Below are positions 32,222-40,869 of a stretch of DNA of 64,000 bases, one piece after another; positions within the stretch are counted from its first letter, which is position 1, and every line of letters starts with the position of its first letter. The notes beneath the pieces were generated by a model. That model did no database searches. It saw only the letters and a program-made list of their open reading frames with translations, and had not been told where the DNA came from. The DNA lies in the NCBI GenBank assembly GCA_964529745.1, contig CAZGZR010000002.1:3373-67372 (forward strand), given 5' to 3'. This DNA comes from RBG-16-57-9 sp964529745 (GTDB lineage Archaea > Thermoproteota > Bathyarchaeia > TCS64). The position numbers and the translations under genes were made by a program.

Positions 32222-33427
32222 ATGAGCGAGCTGGACGAGGAGCCCCTGCAGACGACGCCGGCGCTGATGGCGACGGGGTTCACCATGATGTTCAGCGACA
32301 GCCTCAACAACAGGTTCAACAACCTCCTCGTAGCAGCGGCGGGCGCCACCGTCAACCAGATGGGCTTCCTCCAGGGCGCCAAGAGCCTCAGCGGCAACAT
32401 ACTCCAGCTCGTCTTCGGCAGGCTCGTGGACAGGTACGGCAAGAAACGATTCATAGCCGCGGGCCGCCTCCTCAACGCCGGCGCCATAGCCGCGCTGCTG
32501 GTTTTCGACGCCCCCATGACGCTCATATGGCTGGTGATACTGAGCAGCTTCTTCTACAGCATGACGGCGCCGTCATGGAACAGCCTCCTAGGGGACTACA
32601 CCACCGACCGCACCAGAGGCGTCACCATAGGGCTCATCAACAGCGTCAGCCAGATGGGCAGCTTCATAGCCATGATAATAGCCTTCGCCCTGAGCATAAC
32701 CGAGCCGGGCGAGACCACGCAGGAGAGCTTCGCCATGGTCCTCGCTTTGGCGGCTGCCACCAGCCTCCTAGGCGGCGTCCTCATGCTCTTCACGGAGGAG
32801 AAACCCCCTAGGGGAGCCAGCAAGAGGCTGGAGCTCAACAGGCTCTTGAACGATCCTAGGCTCACCCGCTACCTGGCGCTCAACTTCGTGTACGGCGTGG
32901 GCATGAGCTTCGCGTGGCCCCTCTTCCCCATGGTCATCACCCACAGGCTCCGCATGAAGGTGTGGCAGATAAGCACCCTCAGCATCGCCGGCAGCCTCAT
33001 GAGCACCCTCACCCAGAGGAGGCTGGGCGCCTTCATGGACAGGATCGGCAGGAAGCCCATCATAGTCATGAGCCGAGTCTCCATGGCCGTGGCCCCCGTC
33101 GCCTACGCCCTATCCACCCAGTGGTGGCACGTGGCGCTGGCCGAGCTGTTCCTCGGCATCGGCATGGCGGCGTGGATGAGCAGCGAGTCCACCTACGTCA
33201 TAGACCTGGCGCCGGGGGACCTCAGGGCCACGTACCTCGCAAGCAGCACCACGGCGTTCGGCGTCGCCTGCTTCCTAGGAAGCAACGTGAGCGGCTACGT
33301 CATCGACGCCTACCTCGGCGGCCTGGAGGGGCTGAGCGCCGGCCTCTACTTCTCCGCGGCACTAAGGCTGGTGTTCGGGCTGGCCTACCTCACCGCCCAT
33401 GAGTCCGTGAGGCGGGGGCAAGAGTAA
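32222..33427 (+). CDS. Major facilitator superfamily transporter
   Basis: 401 aa with about 12 membrane helices. The MFS loop 2-3 motif appears as GRLVDRYGKKRFIAAGRLL, repeated in the second half as GAFMDRIGRKPIIVMSRVS. The centre carries the usual cytoplasmic loop with KPPRGASKRLELNRLL. The substrate is unknown; drug or metabolite efflux is typical. The frame runs upstream to 32033, but the ATG at 32222 begins MSELDEEPLQTT and follows a TATA-like ACATTTATTATCC at a leaderless distance. Its control region is shared with the response regulator. Confidence 0.88.
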   Translation: MSELDEEPLQTTPALMATGFTMMFSDSLNNRFNNLLVAAAGATVNQMGFLQGAKSLSGNILQLVFGRLVDRYGKKRFIAAGRLLNAGAIAALLVFDAPMTLIWLVILSSFFYSMTAPSWNSLLGDYTTDRTRGVTIGLINSVSQMGSFIAMIIAFALSITEPGETTQESFAMVLALAAATSLLGGVLMLFTEEKPPRGASKRLELNRLLNDPRLTRYLALNFVYGVGMSFAWPLFPMVITHRLRMKVWQISTLSIAGSLMSTLTQRRLGAFMDRIGRKPIIVMSRVSMAVAPVAYALSTQWWHVALAELFLGIGMAAWMSSESTYVIDLAPGDLRATYLASSTTAFGVACFLGSNVSGYVIDAYLGGLEGLSAGLYFSAALRLVFGLAYLTAHESVRRGQE

Positions 33428-33462
33428 AAAACCGAGCTGCCTATTCCGTTAACGGTGAAAGA

Positions 33463-34098
33463 ATGGAGATTAAATGGCTTGGACACGCCTCGTTCAAGAT
33501 AAAGACAGGCGGCAAGACCATCTACATCGACCCCTACGAGGGAGAGTACGACGAGAAGGCCGACCTGGTGCTGTGCACCCACCACCACGACGACCACTGC
33601 AAACCCGACAAGATAAGGAGGGTGATGGGCGACGACACCGTGATAGTGGCCACCCCGGAGTGCGGCAGGAAGCTAGGCTTGCCCGTGAAGACCCTGAAGC
33701 CGGGGGAGTCGGCCAGATTCGGCGACATCACCGTGGAGGCCGTGGAGGCGTACAACTACAAACGGTTCAGGAGCCCCGGCCAGCCGTTCCACCCCAAGGG
33801 CGTAGGCGTGGGCTACCTCGTGAAGGCCGAGGGCAAGACCGTCTACCACGCGGGAGACACCGACTTCATAGACGAGATGAAGAACCTCAAGGACATAGAC
33901 GTGATGCTCGTGCCTAGCGGCGGCACCTACACCATGGACAACCCGGAGGCCGCCGAGGCCACCATCGCGGTCAACCCCAAGATTGCGGTGCCCATGCACA
34001 TCTGGGACACCGACCCCACAGGGTACAAGAAGAAGGTCGAGGCCGGGAGCAGCACGAAGGTCCATATCATGAAGCCGGGGGAGACCCTGAAGATCTAA
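33463..34098 (+). CDS. Metallo-beta-lactamase-fold hydrolase (UPF0173-like)
   Basis: 211-aa zinc hydrolase of the short MBL type. It begins MEIKWLGHASFKI, contains the metal motif THHHDDHC, the downstream HAGDTDF and a final VPMHIWDTDPTG. This matches the UPF0173/YtkL layout, with no known physiological substrate. It lies 35 bases after the MFS gene on the same strand, possibly cotranscribed. A TATA-like element is not obvious. Confidence 0.87.
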   Translation: MEIKWLGHASFKIKTGGKTIYIDPYEGEYDEKADLVLCTHHHDDHCKPDKIRRVMGDDTVIVATPECGRKLGLPVKTLKPGESARFGDITVEAVEAYNYKRFRSPGQPFHPKGVGVGYLVKAEGKTVYHAGDTDFIDEMKNLKDIDVMLVPSGGTYTMDNPEAAEATIAVNPKIAVPMHIWDTDPTGYKKKVEAGSSTKVHIMKPGETLKI

Positions 34099-34165
34099 CC
34101 CCTTTTTTAAGAGTAAACATCTCTCTCAGGCGGGCGTCCCTGAACCCACCATTTAGATGATCCGT

Positions 34166-34705
34166 TTAACCGATTCCCATGGAGACGTGTTCCTCGAAGA
34201 CACGGCGCCTCACGACCCTGTAGGCGGGGTAGTAGGCTTCACGGTACTCGGACGAGTGGTGTCGCGGCGCCGGCTCCCCAGCCTTGAGCTCCTCGTCGTA
34301 CCTGCGGATGGCCTCCCTGTCCAGCCCCAGGTGCTCCTCCTCCGCGAGCTCCTTGAAAAGCCCCCACAGCGCCATGAACTCCCCGGGGTCGCCCTTCACG
34401 GCAGAGGACTCCTTCATGGCCTCGAAGAGCTGCTCAAGGCTGCCGCCACATCTCAAGTATGGCCTGAGGTTCACCCTCACCGTCTCCCCGTCCACCGAAA
34501 CAGGCTCAACCAGGGGCTCCCACGGATGATCCCGCAGGTCGATCCTTCCCGCCTCCTCCAGCAGCCTCCCATAGGCGTCCTCCCCCATTATGTGGCCCAC
34601 CCCGAAGACACCCTGATAAAGGAGCTTGTAAACGTCCTTGACGCGCATCCTAGGCCGCGTCTCAAGGTGCTTGAGCAGGAACTCTCTGAAATCTTCCCTA
34701 CCCAT
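34166..34705 (-). CDS. Conserved archaeal-type hypothetical protein
   Basis: 179 aa, mainly helical, no membrane segment. Conserved-looking patches are VKDVYKLLYQGVFGVGHIMGEDAY near the N-terminus and VNLRPYLRCGGSLEQL in the middle, with a C-terminal YREAYYPAYRVVRR that could contact nucleic acid or a phosphate. I do not recognise a named family. It follows the ferredoxin-like gene by 22 bases on the same strand and may be cotranscribed. Confidence 0.65.
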   Translation of the reverse strand: MGREDFREFLLKHLETRPRMRVKDVYKLLYQGVFGVGHIMGEDAYGRLLEEAGRIDLRDHPWEPLVEPVSVDGETVRVNLRPYLRCGGSLEQLFEAMKESSAVKGDPGEFMALWGLFKELAEEEHLGLDREAIRRYDEELKAGEPAPRHHSSEYREAYYPAYRVVRRRVFEEHVSMGIG

Positions 34706-34727
34706 TCTATCAACTCAGTTATGCATT

Positions 34728-35402
34728 TCAGCGCCGCTGAGCCCTTGGCACCAGCTTTATCGAGTCTGTGGGGCACGTGGACACGCATAATCCGCACCCG
34801 AAGCAGTTGGAGGCGTCGTAGACCAGCTCATGGTCATTCATATTTCTTGCGTTGAAGACGCATCGGTCTACACATACGCCGCAGTGGTTGCAGCTCCCCG
34901 CGTCGTCCTCCGCGACGTAGCTGGAAGTGAGCACCTGCGTAGATATGCCGAATCGCAGCAGGCCGCCCAGCGTGTGGCAGCAGCAGGGGCAGCAGCTACA
35001 GATAACCGTCGGCCGGGCGTCGCCCTTCATGGTGTAAGCCATGTGTACCAGCCCAGCCTCGTGGCTCGCCTCAAGCGCCTCAATGGCCTCCTCTAGGCTC
35101 ACCTCCTGTGGGTGGTACTCCTCAAACAAGACTGACTCCTCGGCGGCCTCGTCTATGCTCAGACAGACCCTGGTGGGGGAGCTGCAGTTACCGTACTCGG
35201 TCCTGCAGCCGCAGTCCTGTAGGACTATCCTCTCTGCGCCTCCCAGTAATTCCCTCATCTCGCCTAGATCGTATACCCTGTGCTCGGCCTCGACCATGAC
35301 GTTCACGGGGACTGTGACGGCTCTCTCCAAGTCCTCCGCTAGCTCCCTCAGCCTGTCCTCCGTGTAGTCGTTGGGGTACCTCCGCCCCATCGTCAACGGC
35401 AT
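34728..35402 (-). CDS. Cysteine-rich 4Fe-4S ferredoxin-domain protein
   Basis: 224 aa. A C-terminal 2[4Fe-4S] ferredoxin domain has CNHCGVCVDRCVFNA and CFGCGLCVSTCPTD. The N-terminal part has two more cysteine clusters: DCGCRTEYGNCSSPTRVC and, unusually, CSCCPCCCH. That gives at least 17 cysteines in all. Such proteins are probable electron carriers or reductase components; the CSCCPCCC cluster may bind another Fe-S centre. A transcription start near 35402 gives the N-terminus MPLTMGRRYPNDYTED. Confidence 0.8.
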   Translation of the reverse strand: MPLTMGRRYPNDYTEDRLRELAEDLERAVTVPVNVMVEAEHRVYDLGEMRELLGGAERIVLQDCGCRTEYGNCSSPTRVCLSIDEAAEESVLFEEYHPQEVSLEEAIEALEASHEAGLVHMAYTMKGDARPTVICSCCPCCCHTLGGLLRFGISTQVLTSSYVAEDDAGSCNHCGVCVDRCVFNARNMNDHELVYDASNCFGCGLCVSTCPTDSIKLVPRAQRR

Positions 35403-35510
35403 ACAGGGACATCACCCGTGGACTGATTTAAGGCTTATAACGGGTTAGCTTGGAACTGGCGCCTTCAATAAAACATAAATAAACAAGAGACATTCATCAG
35501 GTATATCCTC

Positions 35511-36344
35511 ATGAGTGAGAAGAGAGGGCGACTTGGTGATAACAGACATAACCGATTTTTCCCTCATAGACTCGCCGTGACGAATACGCATCAGGAGACG
35601 GAAACAGAAATGTCCGAATATGAACAGGCGCGGGTTTCGACGGGAGTATCAGGGCTCGACGACATGCTTGGCGGAGGTTTGCCGGAGGAAGACATCTTAC
35701 TGGTCAGTGGAGGCCCGGGCACGGGTAAGACCATAATGTCGCTCCAGTACATCAACCAGGCGGTGGACAGAGGCGAGCCATGCGTCTACATATCCTTCGA
35801 GGAGTCGATGAAGAAGAAGATCGAGTACGCCAAGGGCTTCGGCTGGGACCTCCAGGGGGCCATAGACGACGACATGCTGGACGTCCTCGACATATACATG
35901 ATCCCCCAGTCCCAGGGCTTCGTAGACCTCTACGAGCGCGTGCGGGGGAAGCTCCAGTTCACGTTGGAGAAGGAGATCGAGAACCTGGTGAAGAGGATCG
36001 ACGCCAAACACGTGCTGGTGGACCCGTTGACGAGCATACTGGTCCACGAGCACAGGTCAGACAAGAAGAGATACATAATAGGCCAGCTTTTCGACCAGAT
36101 ACGGCAGCTGGGATGCTCCGCGGTGATAGTTAACGAAGGGCTGCCCAAGGACAACGATTTCTACATGGAGCACTTCCTTGCCGACGCCGTGATCCTACTC
36201 CAGAAGGAGGTAATCGACTTCAAGCTCATCAAGACCTTGATAATAGACAAGGTTCGAGGCATAAACTTCGACGAACAGCCCCGAAGATACATAATCACAA
36301 ACCGCGGGATGCAGGTGTTCAACGCGGAACCGGTTACGTTGTGA
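35511..36344 (+). CDS. KaiC-like RecA-superfamily ATPase
   Basis: A single KaiC/RadA-like domain with VSTGVSGLDDMLGGGLPEEDILLVSGGPGTGKT (Walker A GGPGTGKT), a catalytic EE pair in ISFEESMKKKIEY, and Walker B-like HVLVDPLTSILV. Single-domain archaeal KaiC proteins act as signalling ATPases. A TATA-like CATAAATAAA 28-37 bases upstream fits a start at 35511; the alternative ATG at 35610 would remove a 33-residue unstructured N-terminus and give the family's usual beginning, so the first 33 residues are uncertain. Eleven bases after its stop comes the GH3-like gene. Confidence 0.85.
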   Translation: MSEKRGRLGDNRHNRFFPHRLAVTNTHQETETEMSEYEQARVSTGVSGLDDMLGGGLPEEDILLVSGGPGTGKTIMSLQYINQAVDRGEPCVYISFEESMKKKIEYAKGFGWDLQGAIDDDMLDVLDIYMIPQSQGFVDLYERVRGKLQFTLEKEIENLVKRIDAKHVLVDPLTSILVHEHRSDKKRYIIGQLFDQIRQLGCSAVIVNEGLPKDNDFYMEHFLADAVILLQKEVIDFKLIKTLIIDKVRGINFDEQPRRYIITNRGMQVFNAEPVTL

Positions 36345-36354
36345 GTGTGAAGCC

Positions 36355-37785
36355 ATGGCTCAGTTTGTTATCCGCGCCGCGAAGCCACTGATAAAGTGGT
36401 ATGCCCTCGGCTTCCTGGATGAGAGGAACGTGAGCGCCAGGGAAGAGGCTCTCATAAAGAAGAAAATCAAGAGGGTGGCCAGGTCCGGCTTAGGGAAGAA
36501 GCTTGAGGTGGAGCAGAGCACCAGGATAGAAGACATTCCTTTAACAGGCTACGACTACTACCTGCCCTTCTTCAGGAACCCACGTGAAGGCGACTTCATT
36601 TACCCGTTAGACGACTATGTCCGCTCTCAGACAAGCGGAACCATGGGAAAGCCCAAGATATTCTTAAACCCGAAGACGGGGGTCATGGAGAACCTGAAGA
36701 GATCGGTCATAAGCCTCATGTTCATCTGCACCCATGACGGCACAAGGCCGCTTCTAGAGATGGGGGACACCATATACGCGAACCTTCCCGGCGGGGCTTT
36801 CATAGGGGGCCAGATAACCTCAAACATGAGGGGCAGCCAGTCCTCGTTCATCAAGATGGTTCCCGAGGACGCCGACAACATGACCTTCAAGAAGAAGGTT
36901 GACTACTTCGTGGAGAACCATGAAAAAATAGACATGGCTTACATGACCGTAACAACTTTCCTAGACGAGATATGCCCCCAGGTAGACGAGGAGATATACC
37001 TCAAGGGGTTCCTGACACAGGATATCTCAGCTGGGCCCTTGAAGGAAAAGATGAAGGCGAAGAGCGGACACTACCCCAAGACTGTTTTCGGATCTACGGA
37101 GACGTTCCTCTCGGGGCTTCCGTCGGTGGAGTACCCCGGCTCGTTCTTCTTCGACTGGAGGGTGGTGTACCACGAGTTCATCCCAGAAGACCAGACAGTC
37201 GATCCGAACATCGTAACCTTAGCCGAACCCCCTGAGACCATCGGCATGATGGACGTAGAGCCGGGTAAAAGGTACCAGCTTGTGGTGACCCCCATCTACA
37301 GCGATCTCACCAGATACGTGATGCCGGACATATTCGAGTGCGTCTCCAAGGGGGACAACCTGTTGGGCTCCAACATCCCGGTCTTCAAGTATTATTCGAG
37401 GGCGGACAGGCTGCTGGTTCTCCACAACTTCACGCGGATAAACGAGGAGGAGATGGTCTCCATCCTCAACGACGCCGAAATCCCGTTCGTCGACTTCACG
37501 GCCAGGAGAGAGCTTCACGAGTCACGTGAGTTTCTGTCGCTCTACATCGAGCTGTCGGAGACGATGAGCGAGGACGAGGTGCTTGACAGGGTGAACAGAA
37601 GGCTCATCGAGTTTGACAAAGACTGGAGAGACCTGAGCGACTTCATGAACTACACGCCTCTGAAGGTCACGTTTCTCCCCAAAGACACCTTCAAGAAGTA
37701 CCTTCACGGCAAGGAAGGAATGGCCCGCATCCAGAGGATCGGCATGCGCGAGGAAAGGTTCAACGAGCTGTTGAGCCATACATAA
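36355..37785 (+). CDS. GH3-like / acyl-adenylating enzyme
   Basis: 476-aa member of the adenylate-forming superfamily, related to GH3 auxin-conjugating and LuxE/PaaK-like enzymes. It has the P-loop-like SQTSGTMGKPKIF (about residues 91-103), a central FGSTET and a later SDLTRYVMPDIFECV plus SRADRLLVLHNFTRINEEE, and a C-terminal lysine in KYLHGKEGMARI. Likely reaction: ATP-dependent activation of a carboxylate followed by transfer to an amino or thiol group. Its operon position between a KaiC-like ATPase and a convergent 7TM/DUF835-like gene is not explained by known pathways. Confidence 0.78.
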   Translation: MAQFVIRAAKPLIKWYALGFLDERNVSAREEALIKKKIKRVARSGLGKKLEVEQSTRIEDIPLTGYDYYLPFFRNPREGDFIYPLDDYVRSQTSGTMGKPKIFLNPKTGVMENLKRSVISLMFICTHDGTRPLLEMGDTIYANLPGGAFIGGQITSNMRGSQSSFIKMVPEDADNMTFKKKVDYFVENHEKIDMAYMTVTTFLDEICPQVDEEIYLKGFLTQDISAGPLKEKMKAKSGHYPKTVFGSTETFLSGLPSVEYPGSFFFDWRVVYHEFIPEDQTVDPNIVTLAEPPETIGMMDVEPGKRYQLVVTPIYSDLTRYVMPDIFECVSKGDNLLGSNIPVFKYYSRADRLLVLHNFTRINEEEMVSILNDAEIPFVDFTARRELHESREFLSLYIELSETMSEDEVLDRVNRRLIEFDKDWRDLSDFMNYTPLKVTFLPKDTFKKYLHGKEGMARIQRIGMREERFNELLSHT

Positions 37786-37790
37786 ACCGT

Positions 37791-38951
37791 TTAGACGGAG
37801 ACCACGCTGTCGGCCAGGTCCTCAAACTTTATTATCTCGGACGCGTCCTCGTGGCTCCTAGGGTCGTAGAAACAGGTGAACAGCACCTGGCTGGATTTAA
37901 TGACGGGGTTCTTAGACGTGATGAAGGAGTAGACCCTCCTCCACCCGTGGGCGTGGATCAGGTGTGAAAGCGTGTAGAGAATGATCTCACACGGGATCCT
38001 CCTCTCGTTGCTATAGCTAATGACGTCGGAGAACAGTATGTCTATCTGATTCGGGTCGTCGTTGATCGACGTTATCCTATCTTCGAAGGTCTTGAGGAGG
38101 GATCGATTACCGGGCAAAACCCTGACCAAGTACAGCTCATCTGAGACGTCGCTGTTGTATATGTCGTCGGCCGTGATTAGATCGTACATCGTGATGAGTA
38201 GAGTTCGTATACCTTTCTTCGAGTTGTTGAGGAGCCTGTCTTTGATCCATTGGATGTCTTTCCCCTTTCCAGTGTTTGACTGGTTAACCATAGTAAACTT
38301 ACCCCCAACGTGGTTGACGTATTCCTCGGGGACCCCGCCTATCAAGAACGTGCGAAGGTCGTCTGCGAAGAAGGAGAACCTCGGCTGAGTCATCCCCAGG
38401 TATATGACGGTTTTAGCCATGATCGACGTCAAGTCTGTGAAACCAGGGTCCACGAACCCTGTGATGAACCCGAGATTTACGAAGAAGAGGTTCAGCCAGC
38501 CGGCGATCTGTAGTTTAACATCCATGCCGTACCTCCAGTTAATCACCATCAAGCTTAACACCATGAAGAGGTAGGGCGCCAGCGCCACGATCATCATGAT
38601 GGGCACCCATTCTCTGCCCAATATGAACTGGATCAACGGGAGCAAGGCTATGATTAGAGAGGAGGCGAGGAAGGCCTTGGGCCTGTTAACGAGTTCGCCT
38701 ATGCCCGCCACCATCATCGCGAAGCCCAGCATCAGCAACAGGAACGCGATTATCCCGAGGGAGCTGATGCCCAGCTCCGTCGGCGTGAGCATCCTGATGA
38801 TTATGTTGACTCCGTATAACGCGTATCCGGCGCCCCAATAGAGGTAGAAGCGTCTATTCGTCTTCCTGAAGATGGAGAGGAGGAGAGACGCGATGGCTAT
38901 GGTGACGACCCCATTAAACAACCGAAACAAGAAGTCTAATGGGAATATCAT
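37791..38951 (-). CDS. Seven-helix membrane protein with C-terminal DUF835-like domain
   Basis: 386 aa. Seven hydrophobic helices fill residues 1-210 (for example LFNGVVTIAIASLLLSIF and LLLMLGFAMMVAGIGELV). The cytoplasmic C-terminal 175 residues resemble DUF835, with GKGKDIQWIKDRLL, VRVLPGNRSLLKTFEDRI and DILFSDVISYSNERR, ending in an acidic tail. The layout suggests a membrane sensor. It is convergent with the GH3-like gene, six bases separating the stops. DUF835 is frequently associated with KaiC-like proteins in archaea, which fits the neighbour at 35.5 kb. Confidence 0.65.
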   Translation of the reverse strand: MIFPLDFLFRLFNGVVTIAIASLLLSIFRKTNRRFYLYWGAGYALYGVNIIIRMLTPTELGISSLGIIAFLLLMLGFAMMVAGIGELVNRPKAFLASSLIIALLPLIQFILGREWVPIMMIVALAPYLFMVLSLMVINWRYGMDVKLQIAGWLNLFFVNLGFITGFVDPGFTDLTSIMAKTVIYLGMTQPRFSFFADDLRTFLIGGVPEEYVNHVGGKFTMVNQSNTGKGKDIQWIKDRLLNNSKKGIRTLLITMYDLITADDIYNSDVSDELYLVRVLPGNRSLLKTFEDRITSINDDPNQIDILFSDVISYSNERRIPCEIILYTLSHLIHAHGWRRVYSFITSKNPVIKSSQVLFTCFYDPRSHEDASEIIKFEDLADSVVSV

Positions 38952-39090
38952 CTGTCTACTTCCTAAAAGGTACTATTTGAGAGCTAAGAGGATAAATATT
39001 ATTCTATGAATAGAAAATGTTACAATTTAAATTATAATTATATCCAGCAGTGAGCCAGAGTGTAACTAAATGGTTCAGTGTTTCATTTTG

Positions 39091-39276
39091 TCACATGGTT
39101 TTCTTGGTAATGAAGACGGTGCCGTCCTTGGTGGCCACCCACCTCAACACGTCTCCGTCGCCCAGCTCGAGGAACTTGAACACGCATGACGGGATGGTCG
39201 TCCTCCTCCTATACCCCCTCACGGTTATGTGGGTCTCCTCCATGCAGACTATGTCGTCTACTTCAATATCAGACAT
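39091..39276 (-). CDS. AbrB/MazE-type swapped-hairpin DNA-binding protein
   Basis: 61 aa. The pattern THITVRGYRRRTTIPSCVFKFLELGDGDVLRWVATKDGTVFITKK is that of a SpoVT/AbrB swapped-hairpin domain. A frame reaching 39315 would add 13 residues, but it would run through the promoter: TGTATATA at 39298-39305 sits 22-29 bases upstream of the ATG at 39276, as expected for a leaderless archaeal mRNA. Such proteins are repressors or antitoxins; no toxin gene is adjacent. Divergent from proS. Confidence 0.72.
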   Translation of the reverse strand: MSDIEVDDIVCMEETHITVRGYRRRTTIPSCVFKFLELGDGDVLRWVATKDGTVFITKKTM

Positions 39277-39414
39277 GGGATAATCTACATATACAGTATG
39301 TATATAGTTTGCCATCAGCCGGCGGCCGGAGACACCAAACCACCGCAGGCGCAGCGTCGTTCCCCTACCTTTTTAATACTCTACCGCAATCACTGGTGGT
39401 AAGAGGAGTTGAAG

Positions 39415-40869
39415 ATGACTGAGAAAGACCCCTCTGAGAGGAAGGAGCTGATCCCCAAGGAGAGCTTCAGCGAGTGGTACGACAACGTGCTCCTCGAAGC
39501 CAAGATAGCCGACGACAGGTACCCCGTCAAGGGGTTCACCGTCTACACGGGCTGGGGGTTCAGCGTGGCGAAACGCATCATAGCGATGCTGGAGGAAGGA
39601 CTCGAAGAGAACGGCAACGAGCCGATGCAGTTTCCAGTCGTCATACCGGAGGACAGCTTCCAGAAGGAGGAGGACCACATCGAGGGGTTCGCCGGCGAGG
39701 TCTTCTGGATCACCCACGCCGGCGAGAACGTGCTGGACCGCCGCCTCATATTGAGGCCGACGAGCGAGACGGCCATCTACCCCATGTTCAGGCTGTGGAT
39801 AAGGAGCCACCAGGACCTGCCGCTGAAGATGCATCAGACATGCAACGTCTACAGATACGAGACCAAGGCAACGCGACCCCTGTACCGTGGACGCGAGTTC
39901 CTGTGGAACGAGGGCCACACAGCCCACGTGGACTATAGCGACGCCGAGGCCGAGGTCAGGAAGGCCGCAGACATCTATAGGAGCGTCTACGACAGGCTAG
40001 GACTCAGCTACATCACCCTGAAGCGTCCCGACTTCGACAAGTTCGCGGGGGCCGACTACAGCATCGCTTTCGACACGTGGAACCCCGACGGCAAGGTCAA
40101 CCAGATAGGCACCGTGCACCAGCTGGGCCACAATTTCGCGAAGGCCTTCGAGCTAACCTACGAGGACGAGGACGGGGAGCAGGCGTACGCTACGACGACG
40201 TGCTACGGCATGGGGTTCGGCCGCACCCTGGCGGCGGTTATAGCCCACCACGGCGACGACCACGGCCTCGTGCTGCCCCCCAGCGTTGCCCCCAAGCAGA
40301 TCGTGGTGATACCCATACTGTTCAAGGGGAAGGAGGAGCAGGCCAACAGCTACGCTAGGGAGCTGTACGAGAGGCTCACAGAGGCGGGCGTCAGGGCGGT
40401 GCTGGACGACGACTCCAGGTTCAACCCGGGGGACAAGTACTACAGGTGGGAGATGTACGGCGTCCCCTTGCGACTTGAGGTGGGGCCCAGGGAGGCCCGG
40501 GACAGGAAGGCCACCCTGGTGCGTAGGGACACGTTCGAGAAGACCGTCGTGGACGAGGCCGATCTAATCAATAGAGTGCATGAGCTGTTCGACACCATAT
40601 TCAGGAACCTCAGGGACAGGGACCTGGCCAAGCTGGAGAGCCTCATAGTGGACGCCTACGACATGGACCAGCTCATGGTCTACATGGAGGCGCGGATGAT
40701 CGTCAGGGTCAACTGGTGCGGCGACCCGGACTGCGCGTTCAACATCAAGGACACTGTGTCCGGCGAGGTCCGGGGGACCAGGTGGGACACGGAGGAGGAG
40801 CCAACGGGCGGCTGCATCATGTGCGGCGACCCGGCCAAGTACGTGGCCTACGTTAGCAGGACTTACTAG
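39415..40869 (+). CDS. proS: Prolyl-tRNA synthetase, archaeal/eukaryotic type
   Basis: 484-aa class II synthetase that charges tRNA-Pro. It has FSEWYDNVLLEAKIAD, class II motif 2 TCNVYRYETKATRPLYRGREFLWNEGHTAH, motif 3 GMGFGRTLAAVIAHHG, the anticodon-binding domain starting PKQIVVIPIL, and the archaeal C-terminal zinc domain (CGDPDCAF...CIMCGDPAKY, then YVSRTY at the end). A TTG at 39409 is in frame, but the ATG at 39415 follows a GAGGAG element and gives MTEKDPSERK. Its stop overlaps the end of the convergent MBL gene by four bases. Confidence 0.96.
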   Translation: MTEKDPSERKELIPKESFSEWYDNVLLEAKIADDRYPVKGFTVYTGWGFSVAKRIIAMLEEGLEENGNEPMQFPVVIPEDSFQKEEDHIEGFAGEVFWITHAGENVLDRRLILRPTSETAIYPMFRLWIRSHQDLPLKMHQTCNVYRYETKATRPLYRGREFLWNEGHTAHVDYSDAEAEVRKAADIYRSVYDRLGLSYITLKRPDFDKFAGADYSIAFDTWNPDGKVNQIGTVHQLGHNFAKAFELTYEDEDGEQAYATTTCYGMGFGRTLAAVIAHHGDDHGLVLPPSVAPKQIVVIPILFKGKEEQANSYARELYERLTEAGVRAVLDDDSRFNPGDKYYRWEMYGVPLRLEVGPREARDRKATLVRRDTFEKTVVDEADLINRVHELFDTIFRNLRDRDLAKLESLIVDAYDMDQLMVYMEARMIVRVNWCGDPDCAFNIKDTVSGEVRGTRWDTEEEPTGGCIMCGDPAKYVAYVSRTY

